From positions 1,579,138-1,643,137 of the forward strand of contig NZ_LR732707.1 in NCBI RefSeq assembly GCF_902506555.1: a stretch of DNA of 64,000 nucleotides, read 5' to 3'. This document shows, piece by piece, positions 1-9,075 of the stretch. The first letter of the stretch is position 1, and the number at the start of each line of letters is the position of its first letter. The position numbers and the translations under genes are program-made. Source of the DNA: Sphingorhabdus sp. 109 (GTDB lineage Bacteria > Pseudomonadota > Alphaproteobacteria > Sphingomonadales > Sphingomonadaceae). A model generated the notes under the pieces. That model ran no database searches, was not told the DNA's origin, and was given only the letters and a program-made list of their open reading frames with translations.

Positions 1-343
1 CAACAGAGTTGAACGCCAATTTTGGATTGAGGTAACGCGAGTGCCCCTGAAAACTGCGATCCGTCCCACGATATCCCATCTTATGTCGCGTTATCCCGGC
101 ACTCCAGAACCTCTAGTCCCCTAACACCCGCTCCTTGTTGCTTTGCATCTTTGTTAATCGTGCGATTAAGCCATGGCAAGGAGAACGGCGACAAGCCCCT
201 CCTTTTCAGGGAACGGGTTGGGGTGGTGGCGATGTAACAGCATCGTTCGCGCAACCGAATTGCGACGGAGCCTGTTGTGATTGAGAAAGGAGAACTTGTT
301 TTCTGAAGGAGAGCCCCCAACCCCTCCTGTGAAAAGGAGGGGC
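1..343. other. Intergenic left edge with inverted palindromic elements
   Basis: No gene could be supported here. The stretch holds two facing copies of a GC-rich palindromic unit, at about 193-234 and 313-347, described separately. The short open frames crossing this region read through the palindromes and show no family resemblance. Positions 1-190 show nothing recognisable. Confidence 0.5.
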
Positions 344-347
344 TTAA
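193..347. repeat. Paired REP-like palindromic element, family A, copy 1
   Basis: A unit built on CCCCTCCTTTTC with a following GGGTTGGGGTGGT lies at 193-234. An inverted unit CCCCAACCCCTCCT followed by AAAGGAGGGGCTT lies at 313-347. The same words recur at 5075-5187. The TAA stop of the DUF938 gene lies inside the right-hand unit. Two inverted units around a short spacer is the usual build of REP pairs (BIMEs). Copy number in the genome and any RAYT transposase partner cannot be seen from here. Confidence 0.65.
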
Positions 348-985
348 CCCTGCTTCCTGTACACCAAAGATATATTATTAGCTGGCATCTCGACCAGACT
401 TTCGCGGGTGAAGCCGTTGCGCGCCGCCAGCGCGTCCATATCGGCGACATCGCGCAGGCCCCAGCGCAAATTGCGGCTCTTGAGGCTGCGTTCGAAGGCC
501 AGATTGCCCGGTGCGGTTTCGATATCATCGCGCAAATAGGGGCCGTAGAGATAGAACGGCGCACCCGGCGCGAGCAGCTTGCCAGCTTTGTCAAACAGGC
601 CGATGCTCGATTCCCACGGGCTGATATGAACCATATTGATGCACAGGATGGCTGCCACATTCTGCACGTCCCACTGCGGAGCCTGGGCATCGAGTTGCAG
701 CGGCGGCAAGATATTGCTGCTCCCTTCCCGCTCCGTCCAGGCGGTGATGGATTGGCAACAGGCCGGATCAGGATCGCTCGGCTGGAATGTCAGCCCGGGA
801 AACGCCCGACCGAAATAGACCGCATGTTCGCCAGTGCCGCTGGCAATCTCCAGTATAAGGCCCCGCTCGGGCAGAATATCGCGCAGGACCGCAACGATCG
901 CATCGCGGTTGCGCAGCGTTGCAGGTGCGTGCTTCTGTTCGTCCGGAGTCGACTCCGCGACTATCCAGGGTTTTGAATCAGTCAT
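344..985 (-). CDS. DUF938 class I SAM-dependent methyltransferase-like protein
   Basis: This 213-residue protein has a glycine-rich SAM-binding loop, EIASGTGEHA, at residues 46-55 and the conserved DUF938 ending with NNISLVYR. The family has a methyltransferase fold but its substrate is not known. The ATG at 985 is preceded by the Shine-Dalgarno AGCGGAGGA. The start overlaps the stop of the upstream transporter gene as ATGA, so the two are probably translationally coupled. An in-frame extension upstream runs through the transporter gene and was not used. The reaction cannot be named from sequence. Confidence 0.88.
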   Translation of the reverse strand: MTDSKPWIVAESTPDEQKHAPATLRNRDAIVAVLRDILPERGLILEIASGTGEHAVYFGRAFPGLTFQPSDPDPACCQSITAWTEREGSSNILPPLQLDAQAPQWDVQNVAAILCINMVHISPWESSIGLFDKAGKLLAPGAPFYLYGPYLRDDIETAPGNLAFERSLKSRNLRWGLRDVADMDALAARNGFTRESLVEMPANNISLVYRKQG

Positions 986-1965
986 GATCTGTCCTCCGCT
1001 TCTATTGATTGGCGCCGCCAGATCGCGGCGAGGAAACTGCCGATGACCACGTGATAGACCGCGGATATCGCGGCCGGGACCGGCGCCAGGGCCGCCTGCA
1101 TCGGGCTGGAAAATTGCGCGGCGAAGCTGGGCGTCGAGGCAAGGCTGGAGCCAAGACCGCTGTTCTGCATGCCGACCTCGATGCTGATCGTCCGGCGCTC
1201 CGCCACGCCGAGCCCAATCGCCCTGGTGATCAGATAGCCCAGCCCGAAGCCAAAGACGTGGAGCAGCAGGATCGCCAGCATCAGCACCCCGAAATGCCCC
1301 TCTATCAGCGTCTTGTTGTTGGCGATTATCCCGCCGACGATCAGCACGACGACGATGACCGAGGCTAGCGGCGAGACCACGGCGATCTTCTCCGTCGCCT
1401 TGGGTAGATAGCGGTTGAACAGCACGCCCGCGATCACCGGCAGCAATACGATCGAAACCATGTTGATGAACAGGCTCCACTGGTCGATTTCAACATATTT
1501 GCCGGCTAGCCATCCGGTCAGCACGGGTGTCGCGATCACCGCGATCAGGGTCGACGCCATGGTCATGCTCACCGACAGAGCGAGATTGGCATTGGCAAGA
1601 TAGGCGACGACATTGGACGCCGTGCCGCCCGGACAGCAGGCGACCAGAATCAGGCCCACGGCAAGACCGGTCTCGAGGCCGAATATTGCGGCGGTGAAAA
1701 TCCCGGCCAGCGGCATCACGGTAAATTGCAGGACCACGCCGGTGGTCACACAGCGCGGGATTTTGGCAATCCGCCTGAAATCATCGAAGGACAGGGTCAG
1801 ACCCATGCCGAGCATGACCAACCCCAGCATCACGCTGACCAACGGCTGGCCAAGCGGGCGAAAGCGGCCATCCACGACCCAGAGGAAATGCTCCGGCACA
1901 AACCATGCCCAGGCTGTCCCCAAAACTGTCCACAGGGCGAAGAGATTGGTCAGACGGTGGATCAT
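982..1965 (-). CDS. Bile acid:sodium symporter (BASS) family transporter
   Basis: This 327-residue, highly hydrophobic protein has about nine or ten membrane segments. It carries the BASS sodium-site motif CPGGTASN at residues 111-118 and a C-terminal repeat EVGMQNSGLG. Family members move organic acids into the cell with Na+, and E. coli PanS (ketopantoate) is one. The substrate here is unknown. The Shine-Dalgarno AGGGAGGA just upstream of the ATG lies in the end of the palindromic element at 1974-2082. The gene sits downstream of gcvPB and overlaps the DUF938 gene by four bases. Confidence 0.9.
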   Translation of the reverse strand: MIHRLTNLFALWTVLGTAWAWFVPEHFLWVVDGRFRPLGQPLVSVMLGLVMLGMGLTLSFDDFRRIAKIPRCVTTGVVLQFTVMPLAGIFTAAIFGLETGLAVGLILVACCPGGTASNVVAYLANANLALSVSMTMASTLIAVIATPVLTGWLAGKYVEIDQWSLFINMVSIVLLPVIAGVLFNRYLPKATEKIAVVSPLASVIVVVLIVGGIIANNKTLIEGHFGVLMLAILLLHVFGFGLGYLITRAIGLGVAERRTISIEVGMQNSGLGSSLASTPSFAAQFSSPMQAALAPVPAAISAVYHVVIGSFLAAIWRRQSIEAEDRS

Positions 1966-1973
1966 GCTATTTT

Positions 1974-2082
1974 CCTCCCTGTCGCGAAGCGATGGGGAGG
2001 TGGCAGCCGGTACGGCTGACGGAGGGGCACCTCCACCATCCTGCGGATGGTCCCCCTCCCCACGGCTGCGCCGCAGGGAGGA
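1974..2082. repeat. Long palindromic intergenic element, family B
   Basis: The left arm reads CCTCCCTG, a short GC palindrome, then TGGGGAGG. The right arm reads CCTCCCCA, a second GC palindrome, then CAGGGAGG. The whole stretch can fold as one long imperfect hairpin. It fills the gap between gcvPB and the BASS gene. Its outer end supplies the Shine-Dalgarno of the BASS gene. Similar elements are common between sphingomonad genes; the match to a named family is from memory and was not checked by search. Confidence 0.6.
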
Positions 2083-2116
2083 TGATGTTATGCGAATATG
2101 TCAGACTTGCGCCCCC

Positions 2117-3700
2117 TCACTCCGCAGCTTGAGCAAAATCCTCGTCTTCCGTCCACACCAATATCGGTTTGCGCGCAGCTTGCGTTTCGTCCAGCCGACG
2201 GCGCGGAGCAAAATGCGGCGCGCTTTTCAGCCTCTCGTCGCCCGCCTTGGCCCGCTCGGCCACCGAGCGGAAAGCGCCTATAAACTGGTCGATCGCCGCC
2301 TTGCTCTCGGTTTCGGTCGGCTCGACCAGCATGGCGCCGTGCACGACCAGCGGGAAATACATGGTCATCGGATGATAGCCCTCGTCGATCATGCCCTTGG
2401 CCAGATCGAGCGTCGTCAGCTCGTTGGTGAAGCCCTTGTCCGAGAACAAAGCCTCGTGCATGCAGGGGCCGCTATGCGCAAAGGGTGCCTCGAGCACGTC
2501 CTCGAGGCTGCGCAGGATATAATTGGCATTGAGCACCGCATCTTCCGCCACCTGTTTGAGACCGTCAGCGCCATGGCTGAGGATATAGGCCAGCGCGCGG
2601 GTGAACATGCCCATCTGGCCGTGGAAGGCACTCATGCGGCCGAACGTGTGCGGATGCCGGTCCTCGACCGTCTCTTCCTCGACCAGGGTGATATGGCCGT
2701 CCGCATGGCGCTCGGTAAAGGGCAGCGGGCCATATGGCGCCAGCGCTTCGGACAATACTACCGGACCGGAACCGGGACCGCCACCGCCATGCGGGGTGGA
2801 GAAGGTCTTGTGCAGATTGATGTGCATCGCGTCGATGCCGAGATCCCCCGGACGGACCTTGCCGACGATCGCGTTGAAATTCGCGCCGTCGCAATAGACA
2901 TAGCCGCCGGCTTCATGAACCGCGTCGGAAATCGCCTTCATATCCGGTTCGAACAGGCCGCAGGTATTGGGGTTGGTGATCATCACGCCCGCCACGTCGG
3001 GACCCAGACGCGCCTTGAGCGCCTCCAGATCGACCCGGCCCGCAGCGTTGGCCGGAATATCCTCGACCTTGTAGCCGGCAAAAGCGGCGGTCGCCGGATT
3101 GGTGCCATGGGCGCTTTCCGGCACCAGGATCACTTCGCGGGCATCACCGCGCGCTTCCAGCCCCGCCCGGATGCAGAGTATGCCGCAAAGCTCGCCATGC
3201 GCGCCCGCTTTCGGCGTCATCGCCACCCCGTACATGCCGGTGAGCTTGATCAGCCAGACGGCCAATTCGTTGATCACGCCCAATGCCCCCTGCACGCTGT
3301 CCACCGGCTGCAGCGGATGGATATCGGCAAAGCCCTTGAGCCGCGCCATTTTTTCGTTGAGCCGCGGATTATGCTTCATGGTGCAGCTGCCGAGCGGGAA
3401 CAGACCGACGTCGATCGCGTAATTCTGGCGGCTGAGTCTTGTATAGTGGCGGATTGTTTCGCCTTCCGACAGGCCGGGAATGGCCATCGGGGCCTCGCGT
3501 TCGAGACCGCCGAGGCGGCTTTCGACTGGCGGCGCCTCGGGCAAGTCAACGCCGCTGCGATCCGGCGAACCGATTTCGAAAATCAGCGGTTCGTCGACCA
3601 TCAGCGCGCGGTTGCCGGTGTGGGTGGTGATGGAGCCAGTGTCGGTCATCTGCAGATTGTCTTCCTGTCTGGTCGGACGGCCTTCGGATAGCATGCTCAT
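2117..3700 (-). CDS. gcvPB: Glycine dehydrogenase (decarboxylating) subunit 2, P-protein
   Basis: This is the C-terminal half of the two-subunit P-protein of the glycine cleavage system. With subunit 1 it decarboxylates glycine on pyridoxal phosphate and passes the aminomethyl group to lipoyl GcvH. The 527 residues include [18 protein letters not shown], whose lysine binds PLP, and [11 protein letters not shown] near the N-terminus, both diagnostic of GcvPB. The start ATG at 3700 overlaps the gcvPA stop as ATGA. Splitting P-protein into two genes is usual in sphingomonads; many other proteobacteria have one fused gcvP. Confidence 0.96.
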   Translation of the reverse strand: MSMLSEGRPTRQEDNLQMTDTGSITTHTGNRALMVDEPLIFEIGSPDRSGVDLPEAPPVESRLGGLEREAPMAIPGLSEGETIRHYTRLSRQNYAIDVGLFPLGSCTMKHNPRLNEKMARLKGFADIHPLQPVDSVQGALGVINELAVWLIKLTGMYGVAMTPKAGAHGELCGILCIRAGLEARGDAREVILVPESAHGTNPATAAFAGYKVEDIPANAAGRVDLEALKARLGPDVAGVMITNPNTCGLFEPDMKAISDAVHEAGGYVYCDGANFNAIVGKVRPGDLGIDAMHINLHKTFSTPHGGGGPGSGPVVLSEALAPYGPLPFTERHADGHITLVEEETVEDRHPHTFGRMSAFHGQMGMFTRALAYILSHGADGLKQVAEDAVLNANYILRSLEDVLEAPFAHSGPCMHEALFSDKGFTNELTTLDLAKGMIDEGYHPMTMYFPLVVHGAMLVEPTETESKAAIDQFIGAFRSVAERAKAGDERLKSAPHFAPRRRLDETQAARKPILVWTEDEDFAQAAE

Positions 3701-5055
3701 GACAGCGCTCCTTCCAGAGCGGTCGCGAATTGCTCGAGCTCTTCCTCGGTCGATGTTTCGGTCACCGCGACAAGCAATCCGTGCGCGAGTGGCGTGACCT
3801 CCGGATAAAGGCGTCCGAGAGACACGCCGGCCAATATTCTCTGGTCGGCAAGCTTACGCACCAACGGCCGAGAATCGGCATCAAGAACCAGCGTGAATTC
3901 GTTGAAAAAACTGTCATTCAACAGCTTCACGCCATCGATCTGCGACAGCCGGTCCGCTGCCTGCACCGCCTTTTTATGGTTGAGCATGGCCAGTTCGCGC
4001 AGCCCTTTCTCGCCGAGCAAGGTCATGTGCGCCGAGAAAGCCAAGGCGCACAGGCCGCTGTTGGTGCAGATATTGGACGTCGCTTTCTCGCGACGGATAT
4101 GCTGCTCGCGGGTGGAGAGCGTCAGCACGAAGCCGCGTTTGCCTTCGGCATCGACGGTCTCGCCGCACAGCCGGCCGGGCATCTGCCGGACATATTTCTG
4201 CTTGCAGCCGAACAGGCCGACATAAGGACCGCCGAATTGCAGGCCGACGCCGAGAGACTGGCCTTCGCCGACCACAATATCGGCATCCATTTCGCCGGGT
4301 GACTTGATCGCGCCGAGAGCCACCGGTTCGGTGACCACGGCGATCAGCAGCGCTTTGTGTTTGTGCGCTTTTTCCGCGATGGCGGAGAGATCGCCGATGC
4401 GGCCCAATATATCGGGATATTGCACGACAACGCAGCTGGTCTGGTCATCGATCTGGTCAAGCATGGATTGACCATCCGTGGCTGCGTCAAGCGTCGGCGC
4501 CTGGTAGGACAGATCGTCCTTGGTAAAACGGGCCATGGTTTTGGCCACTGAAACATAATGCGGATGCAGGCCAGACGACAGGATTGCCTTGCCACGCTTG
4601 GTAATCCGGCGGGCCATCACAATCGCTTCCCAGCAAGCGGTCGAGCCGTCGTACATCGAGGCATTGGCGACGTCGACGCCGAACAGGCGCGCGACCTGGG
4701 TCTGGAATTCGAACAGGGTCTGCAGCGTGCCCTGCGCGATCTCCGGCTGATAGGGCGTGTAGGCGGTCAGAAACTCCCCGCGCTGGATGATATGGTCGAC
4801 GCTGGCCGGGACATGGTGGCGATAGGCTCCCGCCCCGAGGAAGAAGGGCATGTCACCAGCCGCATGGTTCTTGCGGGCCAGCGCCTTCATATGCGCTTCC
4901 ACCGCCATCTCGCCGGCGTGCATCGGCAGGCCCTCGATCGGACCATCCAGCCGGGCCTCTTCCGGCACGTCGACAAACAGATCATCGATCGATTGCGCGC
5001 CGATCTTGGACAGCATCGACTGCCGGTCGTCGGGAGTCAGCGGGAGATAACGCAT
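3697..5055 (-). CDS. gcvPA: Glycine dehydrogenase (decarboxylating) subunit 1, P-protein
   Basis: This is the N-terminal half of the split P-protein, 452 residues from [10 protein letters not shown]. It contains [17 protein letters not shown] and [16 protein letters not shown], which are strongly conserved in GcvPA. It partners GcvPB in decarboxylating glycine. The ATG at 5055 has the Shine-Dalgarno GAAGGAAGA seven or so bases upstream and was preferred to an in-frame GTG at 5070. The gene is separated from gcvH by a palindromic element of about 110 bases, and overlaps gcvPB by four bases. Confidence 0.95.
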   Translation of the reverse strand: MRYLPLTPDDRQSMLSKIGAQSIDDLFVDVPEEARLDGPIEGLPMHAGEMAVEAHMKALARKNHAAGDMPFFLGAGAYRHHVPASVDHIIQRGEFLTAYTPYQPEIAQGTLQTLFEFQTQVARLFGVDVANASMYDGSTACWEAIVMARRITKRGKAILSSGLHPHYVSVAKTMARFTKDDLSYQAPTLDAATDGQSMLDQIDDQTSCVVVQYPDILGRIGDLSAIAEKAHKHKALLIAVVTEPVALGAIKSPGEMDADIVVGEGQSLGVGLQFGGPYVGLFGCKQKYVRQMPGRLCGETVDAEGKRGFVLTLSTREQHIRREKATSNICTNSGLCALAFSAHMTLLGEKGLRELAMLNHKKAVQAADRLSQIDGVKLLNDSFFNEFTLVLDADSRPLVRKLADQRILAGVSLGRLYPEVTPLAHGLLVAVTETSTEEELEQFATALEGALS

Positions 5056-5074
5056 AGGGTCTTCCTTCACTTTG

Positions 5075-5187
5075 GCTCCTCCTTTTCAAAGGAGGGGTTG
5101 GAGTGGTTTCGTGCCGCCAATCGGCATCGGGAGCGATGCTGAATCATCGCCACCACCCCTCGATCCCCTCCTCGAAGAGGAGGGGGA
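5075..5187. repeat. Paired REP-like palindromic element, family A, copy 2
   Basis: CTCCTTTTCAAAGGAGG with GGTTGGAGTGGT at the left faces ACCACCCCT and CCCTCCTCGAAGAGGAGGGG at the right. It has the same build as the element at 193-347. It lies inside the gcv transcription unit between gcvH and gcvPA, so it is transcribed and could form two stable hairpins that affect processing or relative expression of upstream and downstream genes. That effect is inference. Confidence 0.65.
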
Positions 5188-5192
5188 AATCA

Positions 5193-5564
5193 CTACAGAT
5201 TATCGACGAACGCCTTATAGGCCTTTTCGTCCATCAGGTCGCTGAGCTCGTCCTTGTCCGACAGTGTCAGCCGGAAAAACCAGCCGTCTTCTTCGGCTGA
5301 CGAATTGACCAGGCCGGGCTCGTCTTCCAGCGCTTCGTTGACTTCGACCACTTCGCCGGAAACCGCCGCATAGACGTCGGATGCGGCTTTTACCGATTCA
5401 ACCACGGCGGCATCATCGCCCTGTGCCAGTTCGCTGCCGACTTCCGGTACTTCGACAAACACGATGTCGCCCAGCTGTTCCTGTGCATAGTCGGTGATAC
5501 CGACGGTCGCCGTGTCGCCTTCGACGTCGACCCATTCATGTTCATCGGTAAAATATCGGCTCAT
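5193..5564 (-). CDS. gcvH: Glycine cleavage system H protein
   Basis: This lipoyl carrier protein shuttles the aminomethyl intermediate between the P and T proteins and is reoxidised by dihydrolipoamide dehydrogenase, which is not in this window. At 123 residues it has normal length. The lipoylated lysine is K59 in [12 protein letters not shown], the standard GcvH site. It lies 23 bases downstream of gcvT and is part of the riboswitch-led operon. Confidence 0.97.
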   Translation of the reverse strand: MSRYFTDEHEWVDVEGDTATVGITDYAQEQLGDIVFVEVPEVGSELAQGDDAAVVESVKAASDVYAAVSGEVVEVNEALEDEPGLVNSSAEEDGWFFRLTLSDKDELSDLMDEKAYKAFVDNL

Positions 5565-5587
5565 CGTCTTGTCCTTTTCTGATAATA

Positions 5588-6730
5588 TTATGGCTTGGTT
5601 TTGCGGTGATAATTATGCGGTACAAAGGGCATGTCGGCGACGGTGCAGGCGATTTTCTTGCCCCGCTGTTCGACGGTAATGGCGGTACCGGTCGCGGACA
5701 GCTCCATCGGCACATAGGCCATGGCAATCGGACGCTGCAGCGTCGGGGAGAATCCGCCACTGGTAACCTTACCGATGGTCTCTCCCGCGTCGTTTACGAC
5801 CGTGGCGCCTTCGCGGACCGGCTGGCGGCCATCAACGAACAGACCAATGCGTTTCATCGCCGCCTTGTCCGGATATTGCGCGAGCACGCGTTCGGCACCG
5901 GCAAAATCCCCCTCTTCCCGCCGCGCCTTTGACAAAGCGAAGTTCAGACTGGCCTCGACCGGCAATATATCGGCATTCATGTCATGACCGTAAAGCGGCA
6001 GTCCAGCTTCGAGACGAAGACTGTCGCGCGCACCCAGCCCGATCGGGCGGACCTCCTCCAGCTCGGTCAGGGCCGTGGCCAGCGTCACCGCATGTTCTGC
6101 CGGCACGCTGATTTCAAAGCCGTCTTCGCCGGTATAGCCCGATCGGCTGATCCCCAGCGGGATGCCGTTCCAGAGAAATGGCCCGGCTTCCATGAAATAG
6201 AGATCGGTTGGCAGCGGCCAGTCTGGCTCGAACGGATCGATACCCAGTTTCGCCAGCGCATCTTCGGCCTTGGGCCCCTGCAACGCCAATAAGGCAGCGT
6301 CTTCGAGATGGCTGAGTGTCAGACTGTCCGGCAATTGTTCGCGCAAATAGGCAATATCACCATGTTTGGTCGCGCCATTGACCACCAGATAGAGATTATG
6401 GCCGGTGTTGGTGACCATCAGATCGTCCAATATCCCGCCACCCGGCGCGAGCAGCAATGTGTAACGGATCTTGCCCGGCGCCAGCGCCGAGAGATTGCCC
6501 GGCGTGATCCGCTCCAGCGCGTCGGCAGCGCCCTCGCCCGTCAGCTGTAGCTGGCCCATGTGCGACACGTCGAACAGCCCCGCTTCGGTCCGGGTCCAGA
6601 TATGTTCGGCCATGACGCCTTCATATTGCACCGGCATTTCATAGCCGGCGAAGGGCACCATCCGCGCACCATGGCCACGATGCCAGTCGTCAAGTGGCAA
6701 TTGCTTCAGATTTTGGGTATTTTCACTCAT
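5588..6730 (-). CDS. gcvT: Aminomethyltransferase, glycine cleavage T protein
   Basis: GcvT releases ammonia from the aminomethyl-lipoyl group on GcvH and transfers the one-carbon unit to tetrahydrofolate. The 380-residue protein has the GcvT folate-binding fold, with [16 protein letters not shown] near the N-terminus, FDVSHMGQ, and [13 protein letters not shown], all typical. It is the first gene of gcvT-gcvH-gcvPA-gcvPB. A tandem glycine riboswitch occupies the leader about 50 bases upstream of the ATG. The ATG at 6730 (MSENTQ) was preferred to an upstream in-frame codon at 6766 that would fall close to the riboswitch. Confidence 0.96.
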   Translation of the reverse strand: MSENTQNLKQLPLDDWHRGHGARMVPFAGYEMPVQYEGVMAEHIWTRTEAGLFDVSHMGQLQLTGEGAADALERITPGNLSALAPGKIRYTLLLAPGGGILDDLMVTNTGHNLYLVVNGATKHGDIAYLREQLPDSLTLSHLEDAALLALQGPKAEDALAKLGIDPFEPDWPLPTDLYFMEAGPFLWNGIPLGISRSGYTGEDGFEISVPAEHAVTLATALTELEEVRPIGLGARDSLRLEAGLPLYGHDMNADILPVEASLNFALSKARREEGDFAGAERVLAQYPDKAAMKRIGLFVDGRQPVREGATVVNDAGETIGKVTSGGFSPTLQRPIAMAYVPMELSATGTAITVEQRGKKIACTVADMPFVPHNYHRKTKP

Positions 6731-6781
6731 GATATTTCCGCTCAAACAAAAGACAGCCCGCAGCAAAGCCCTGCAAAACTG

Positions 6782-7020
6782 CCCCCTCTGTCACGGAACC
6801 TGAGAGTTTCATCCTCCTTCGCCAAGGCTTCGACGGACAGGTCCGCCATCGCGATCGCGAAAAGGATTTACCCCTTCGGTGGAGCGCCGGTCGTTGGGAC
6901 CATCCGCCCTCTTTCCAGAGTGCCCGAGAGATTATCGCGGTCCAGGGGCCTGAGAGTTTCCGGGGCGGTTGCTCCTTCGGCGGCTTTTCTGTCCAGTGAG
7001 ACAGCAAAACGCTCTCCCGC
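6782..7020 (-). promoter_or_regulatory. Tandem glycine riboswitch upstream of gcvT
   Basis: Two glycine aptamers lie in series on the minus strand. Aptamer 1 (about 7020-6935) has GGGAGAGC, CCGAAGGAGCAA and AAACTCTCAGG. Aptamer 2 (about 6932-6783) has CTCTCGGGC, CACCGAAGGGGTAAATCC and GAAACTCTCAGG, ending GACAGAGGGGGC. These are the conserved words of the glycine riboswitch. The tandem form in front of gcvT normally turns expression on when glycine is abundant. Aptamer 2 has an unusually long P3b arm at about 6811-6869. The mechanism (transcriptional or translational) is not evident, since no clear terminator is seen before the gcvT start. Confidence 0.95.
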
Positions 7021-7068
7021 AATATCTCATGACCGTCGCCCGGAGGTTTCGATCAAAAAGCAGATTGA

Positions 7069-7097
7069 AGAGTGGATGACCAGCCGCAGGGAGTCAA
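7069..7097 (-). promoter_or_regulatory. Candidate sigma-70 promoter for the gcv operon
   Basis: On the minus strand TTGACT and CACTCT are separated by 17 bases, which would start transcription about 40 bases before the first glycine aptamer. The -35 is good but the -10 is poor, so this is only a candidate. Its position between the upstream gene's stop (7134) and the riboswitch is where the promoter must lie if the operon has its own. Confidence 0.3.
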
Positions 7098-7133
7098 TGA
7101 TTCTGTTGTGCGCTGCAGTATTTTCAGCCCTGG

Positions 7134-7793
7134 CTAAACCATTTTCCAGATCGCGTCATTTTCGTGCACGAACAGCCCCGGCCCATTTTCCGCCATCAGC
7201 ACGATGATCGCGTCGGCGACATCGCTCGCCAGAATCGAGCGGTAGCGGCGGAGTTTGCCGTGGAGCAGCATATCCATCACCGGACTGGCGGCGATAGCGA
7301 GGCTTTCGCCCAGGCGGTTGTCATTCTTACGTTCTCCGCGCAGCAGGCCGGGGCGGATGATGTCGAGCCGTTCGAATTTCTGCGCGCGCATCAGGTCTTC
7401 GGCTTCTCCTTTGGTTTTCAGATAGAAACTGGAAGCGCTGCTGTCCGCCATGGTAGAGGATATGGCAATGAATTGACGTGCCCCGGCCGCCTTGGCCGCT
7501 GCTGCCACAGCGCCAACCAGTTCGCGATCGACTGCGGCAAATTCTTCCTTCGACCCGGCCTTTTTCATTGTTGAACCGAGGCAGGATATCACAATATCGG
7601 CTTTGATCGTTGCGATCGTCGCTGGCCAGTTTTCCTGCAGCTGGACATGGATTTTCGCTTTGCCCACATCCTCGCGATAGGGCCGCCGGAGCAGCAGATG
7701 GAGACTCTTGTCCCTCCCCTGCCCGACCAGCTTGCGAGTCAGCAGTCCGCCGATCAGGCCGGTAGCACCGACAATGAGGATTTTTTCAGCCAT
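7134..7793 (-). CDS. NAD(P)-binding Rossmann-fold protein, atypical SDR
   Basis: This 219-residue protein opens with the nucleotide-binding motif VGATGLIGG at residues 8-16 and continues as a single Rossmann domain with VISCLGST and FIAISSTMADSSASSFY. That pattern matches the atypical short-chain dehydrogenase/NmrA-like group that includes HTATIP2 and small nucleoside-sugar epimerase-like proteins. A catalytic Tyr-xxx-Lys is present only loosely (FYLKTK). The substrate is unknown. It is followed by the gcv leader and lies 121 bases downstream of dgt. Confidence 0.82.
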   Translation of the reverse strand: MAEKILIVGATGLIGGLLTRKLVGQGRDKSLHLLLRRPYREDVGKAKIHVQLQENWPATIATIKADIVISCLGSTMKKAGSKEEFAAVDRELVGAVAAAAKAAGARQFIAISSTMADSSASSFYLKTKGEAEDLMRAQKFERLDIIRPGLLRGERKNDNRLGESLAIAASPVMDMLLHGKLRRYRSILASDVADAIIVLMAENGPGLFVHENDAIWKMV

Positions 7794-7914
7794 GGACAGG
7801 GTCTCCGCATATTGTCCGTTGATATGGTGTCATAGCAGCCAAGGCAGCTATCCAAACCCATTTTTGGGCGGCTCAACCGATTGGCTTGGCCCCGGCCTTC
7901 GTCAGGCGGACAAA

Positions 7915-9075
7915 TCAACCCGTACCGGGCCGCTCGCCGAAAATCTCGGCGTGCCGGTTGCGGGCATAGCGATCGGTCATGCCGGCGAGAAAATCGGCGA
8001 TATGGCGGATTCGGTCCGGTTCTACCTCCGGCAGCGCCGCGGCCCAGCTTTGCGGCATCAGTTTCGGTTGTTCACGATAGGCTTGGACCAGATCGCCGAC
8101 CATCATCTTTCCTTCTTCCGCCGCCGCCATCTGCTTCGGGTGATGATAGAGATTTTCATACATGAAGCGTTTCAGCCGGCGTTCCTTGTCCGCCATCGCG
8201 TCGGAAAAACCGCCGATCATCTGCCCCGCCTGCCGGACATCCTCGGGCGTCTTGATACCGAGCCGGTCGATCCGCGCCTGCGTTGTTTCCAGCACATCAT
8301 TGGCCATCAAGCCGATCTGGTCGCGGATCAGTTCCGGCAATAACCGTTCCTGAGAAACGTCGGGAAAACGGTTGCAAAGGGCCTGCCAGCGCTCCGCAAT
8401 AAAGGGCAGTTCCAGCAGCTGGTCGAGCGTCAGCAGGCCGGCTCGCATCCCGTCATCAATATCATGATTGTCATAAGCGATATCGTCGGCAATCGCGGCA
8501 ATCTGCGCCTCCAGCGACGGCCAGCTGTCGAGATCGAGATCCATTGCAGCATTGGCCTCGGCCAGCGCCCAGGTCGGTTCGGCGACCGGGCCATTATGTT
8601 TGGCGAGGCCCTCGAGCATTTCCCATGTCAGATTGAGACCGTCCCAGCGGGGATAAGGTGTTTCCAGCCTGATCAATGTCCGGATGGTTTGCGCATTATG
8701 GTCGAAACCGCCAAAATCCGCTAAAGCTTCCTCCAGCGCATCTTCGCCGGCATGGCCGAAAGGAGGGTGGCCGATGTCATGGGCTAGGCAGAGCGCTTCG
8801 GTAAGATCCTCGTTCAACCCCAGCGCCCGCGCCATGGTCCGGCCGATCTGCGCGACTTCCAGACTATGGGTTAGACGGACACGATAATGGTCGCCGTCCG
8901 GCGCGACAAAGACCTGGGTCTTGTGGCGCAGGCGGCGGAAGGAAATACTGTGAATGATCCGGTCGCGATCGCGCTGGAAATCATCGCGCGGACCGCGTGT
9001 CACTTCGCGTTTTTCATCGTGCAAACGGCCCCGGCTGTACGCGGGGTCGCTGGCATAGCGTTTCCACTGGATCAT
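7915..9075 (-). CDS. dgt: Deoxyguanosinetriphosphate triphosphohydrolase-like protein
   Basis: This HD-domain dNTPase hydrolyses dNTPs to deoxynucleoside and tripolyphosphate and helps balance dNTP pools. The 386-residue protein shows metal ligands H70 (RLTHSLEVAQ) and H99-D100 in LCLAHDIGHPPFGHAGE, and the later D in AAIADDIAYDNHDIDDG. This is the Dgt subfamily with the NHDIDDG motif common in alphaproteobacteria. Its ATG overlaps the stop of the upstream TPR/SPOR gene as ATGA, suggesting coupling. Confidence 0.94.
   Translation of the reverse strand: MIQWKRYASDPAYSRGRLHDEKREVTRGPRDDFQRDRDRIIHSISFRRLRHKTQVFVAPDGDHYRVRLTHSLEVAQIGRTMARALGLNEDLTEALCLAHDIGHPPFGHAGEDALEEALADFGGFDHNAQTIRTLIRLETPYPRWDGLNLTWEMLEGLAKHNGPVAEPTWALAEANAAMDLDLDSWPSLEAQIAAIADDIAYDNHDIDDGMRAGLLTLDQLLELPFIAERWQALCNRFPDVSQERLLPELIRDQIGLMANDVLETTQARIDRLGIKTPEDVRQAGQMIGGFSDAMADKERRLKRFMYENLYHHPKQMAAAEEGKMMVGDLVQAYREQPKLMPQSWAAALPEVEPDRIRHIADFLAGMTDRYARNRHAEIFGERPGTG

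Noticed and set aside
1613-3691. A 692-codon open frame on the plus strand
   Set aside because: It lies antisense to gcvPB and the BASS gene, both of which have clear motifs. Its protein is Arg/His/Gln-rich with no family features, as expected for the reverse of GC-rich coding DNA.
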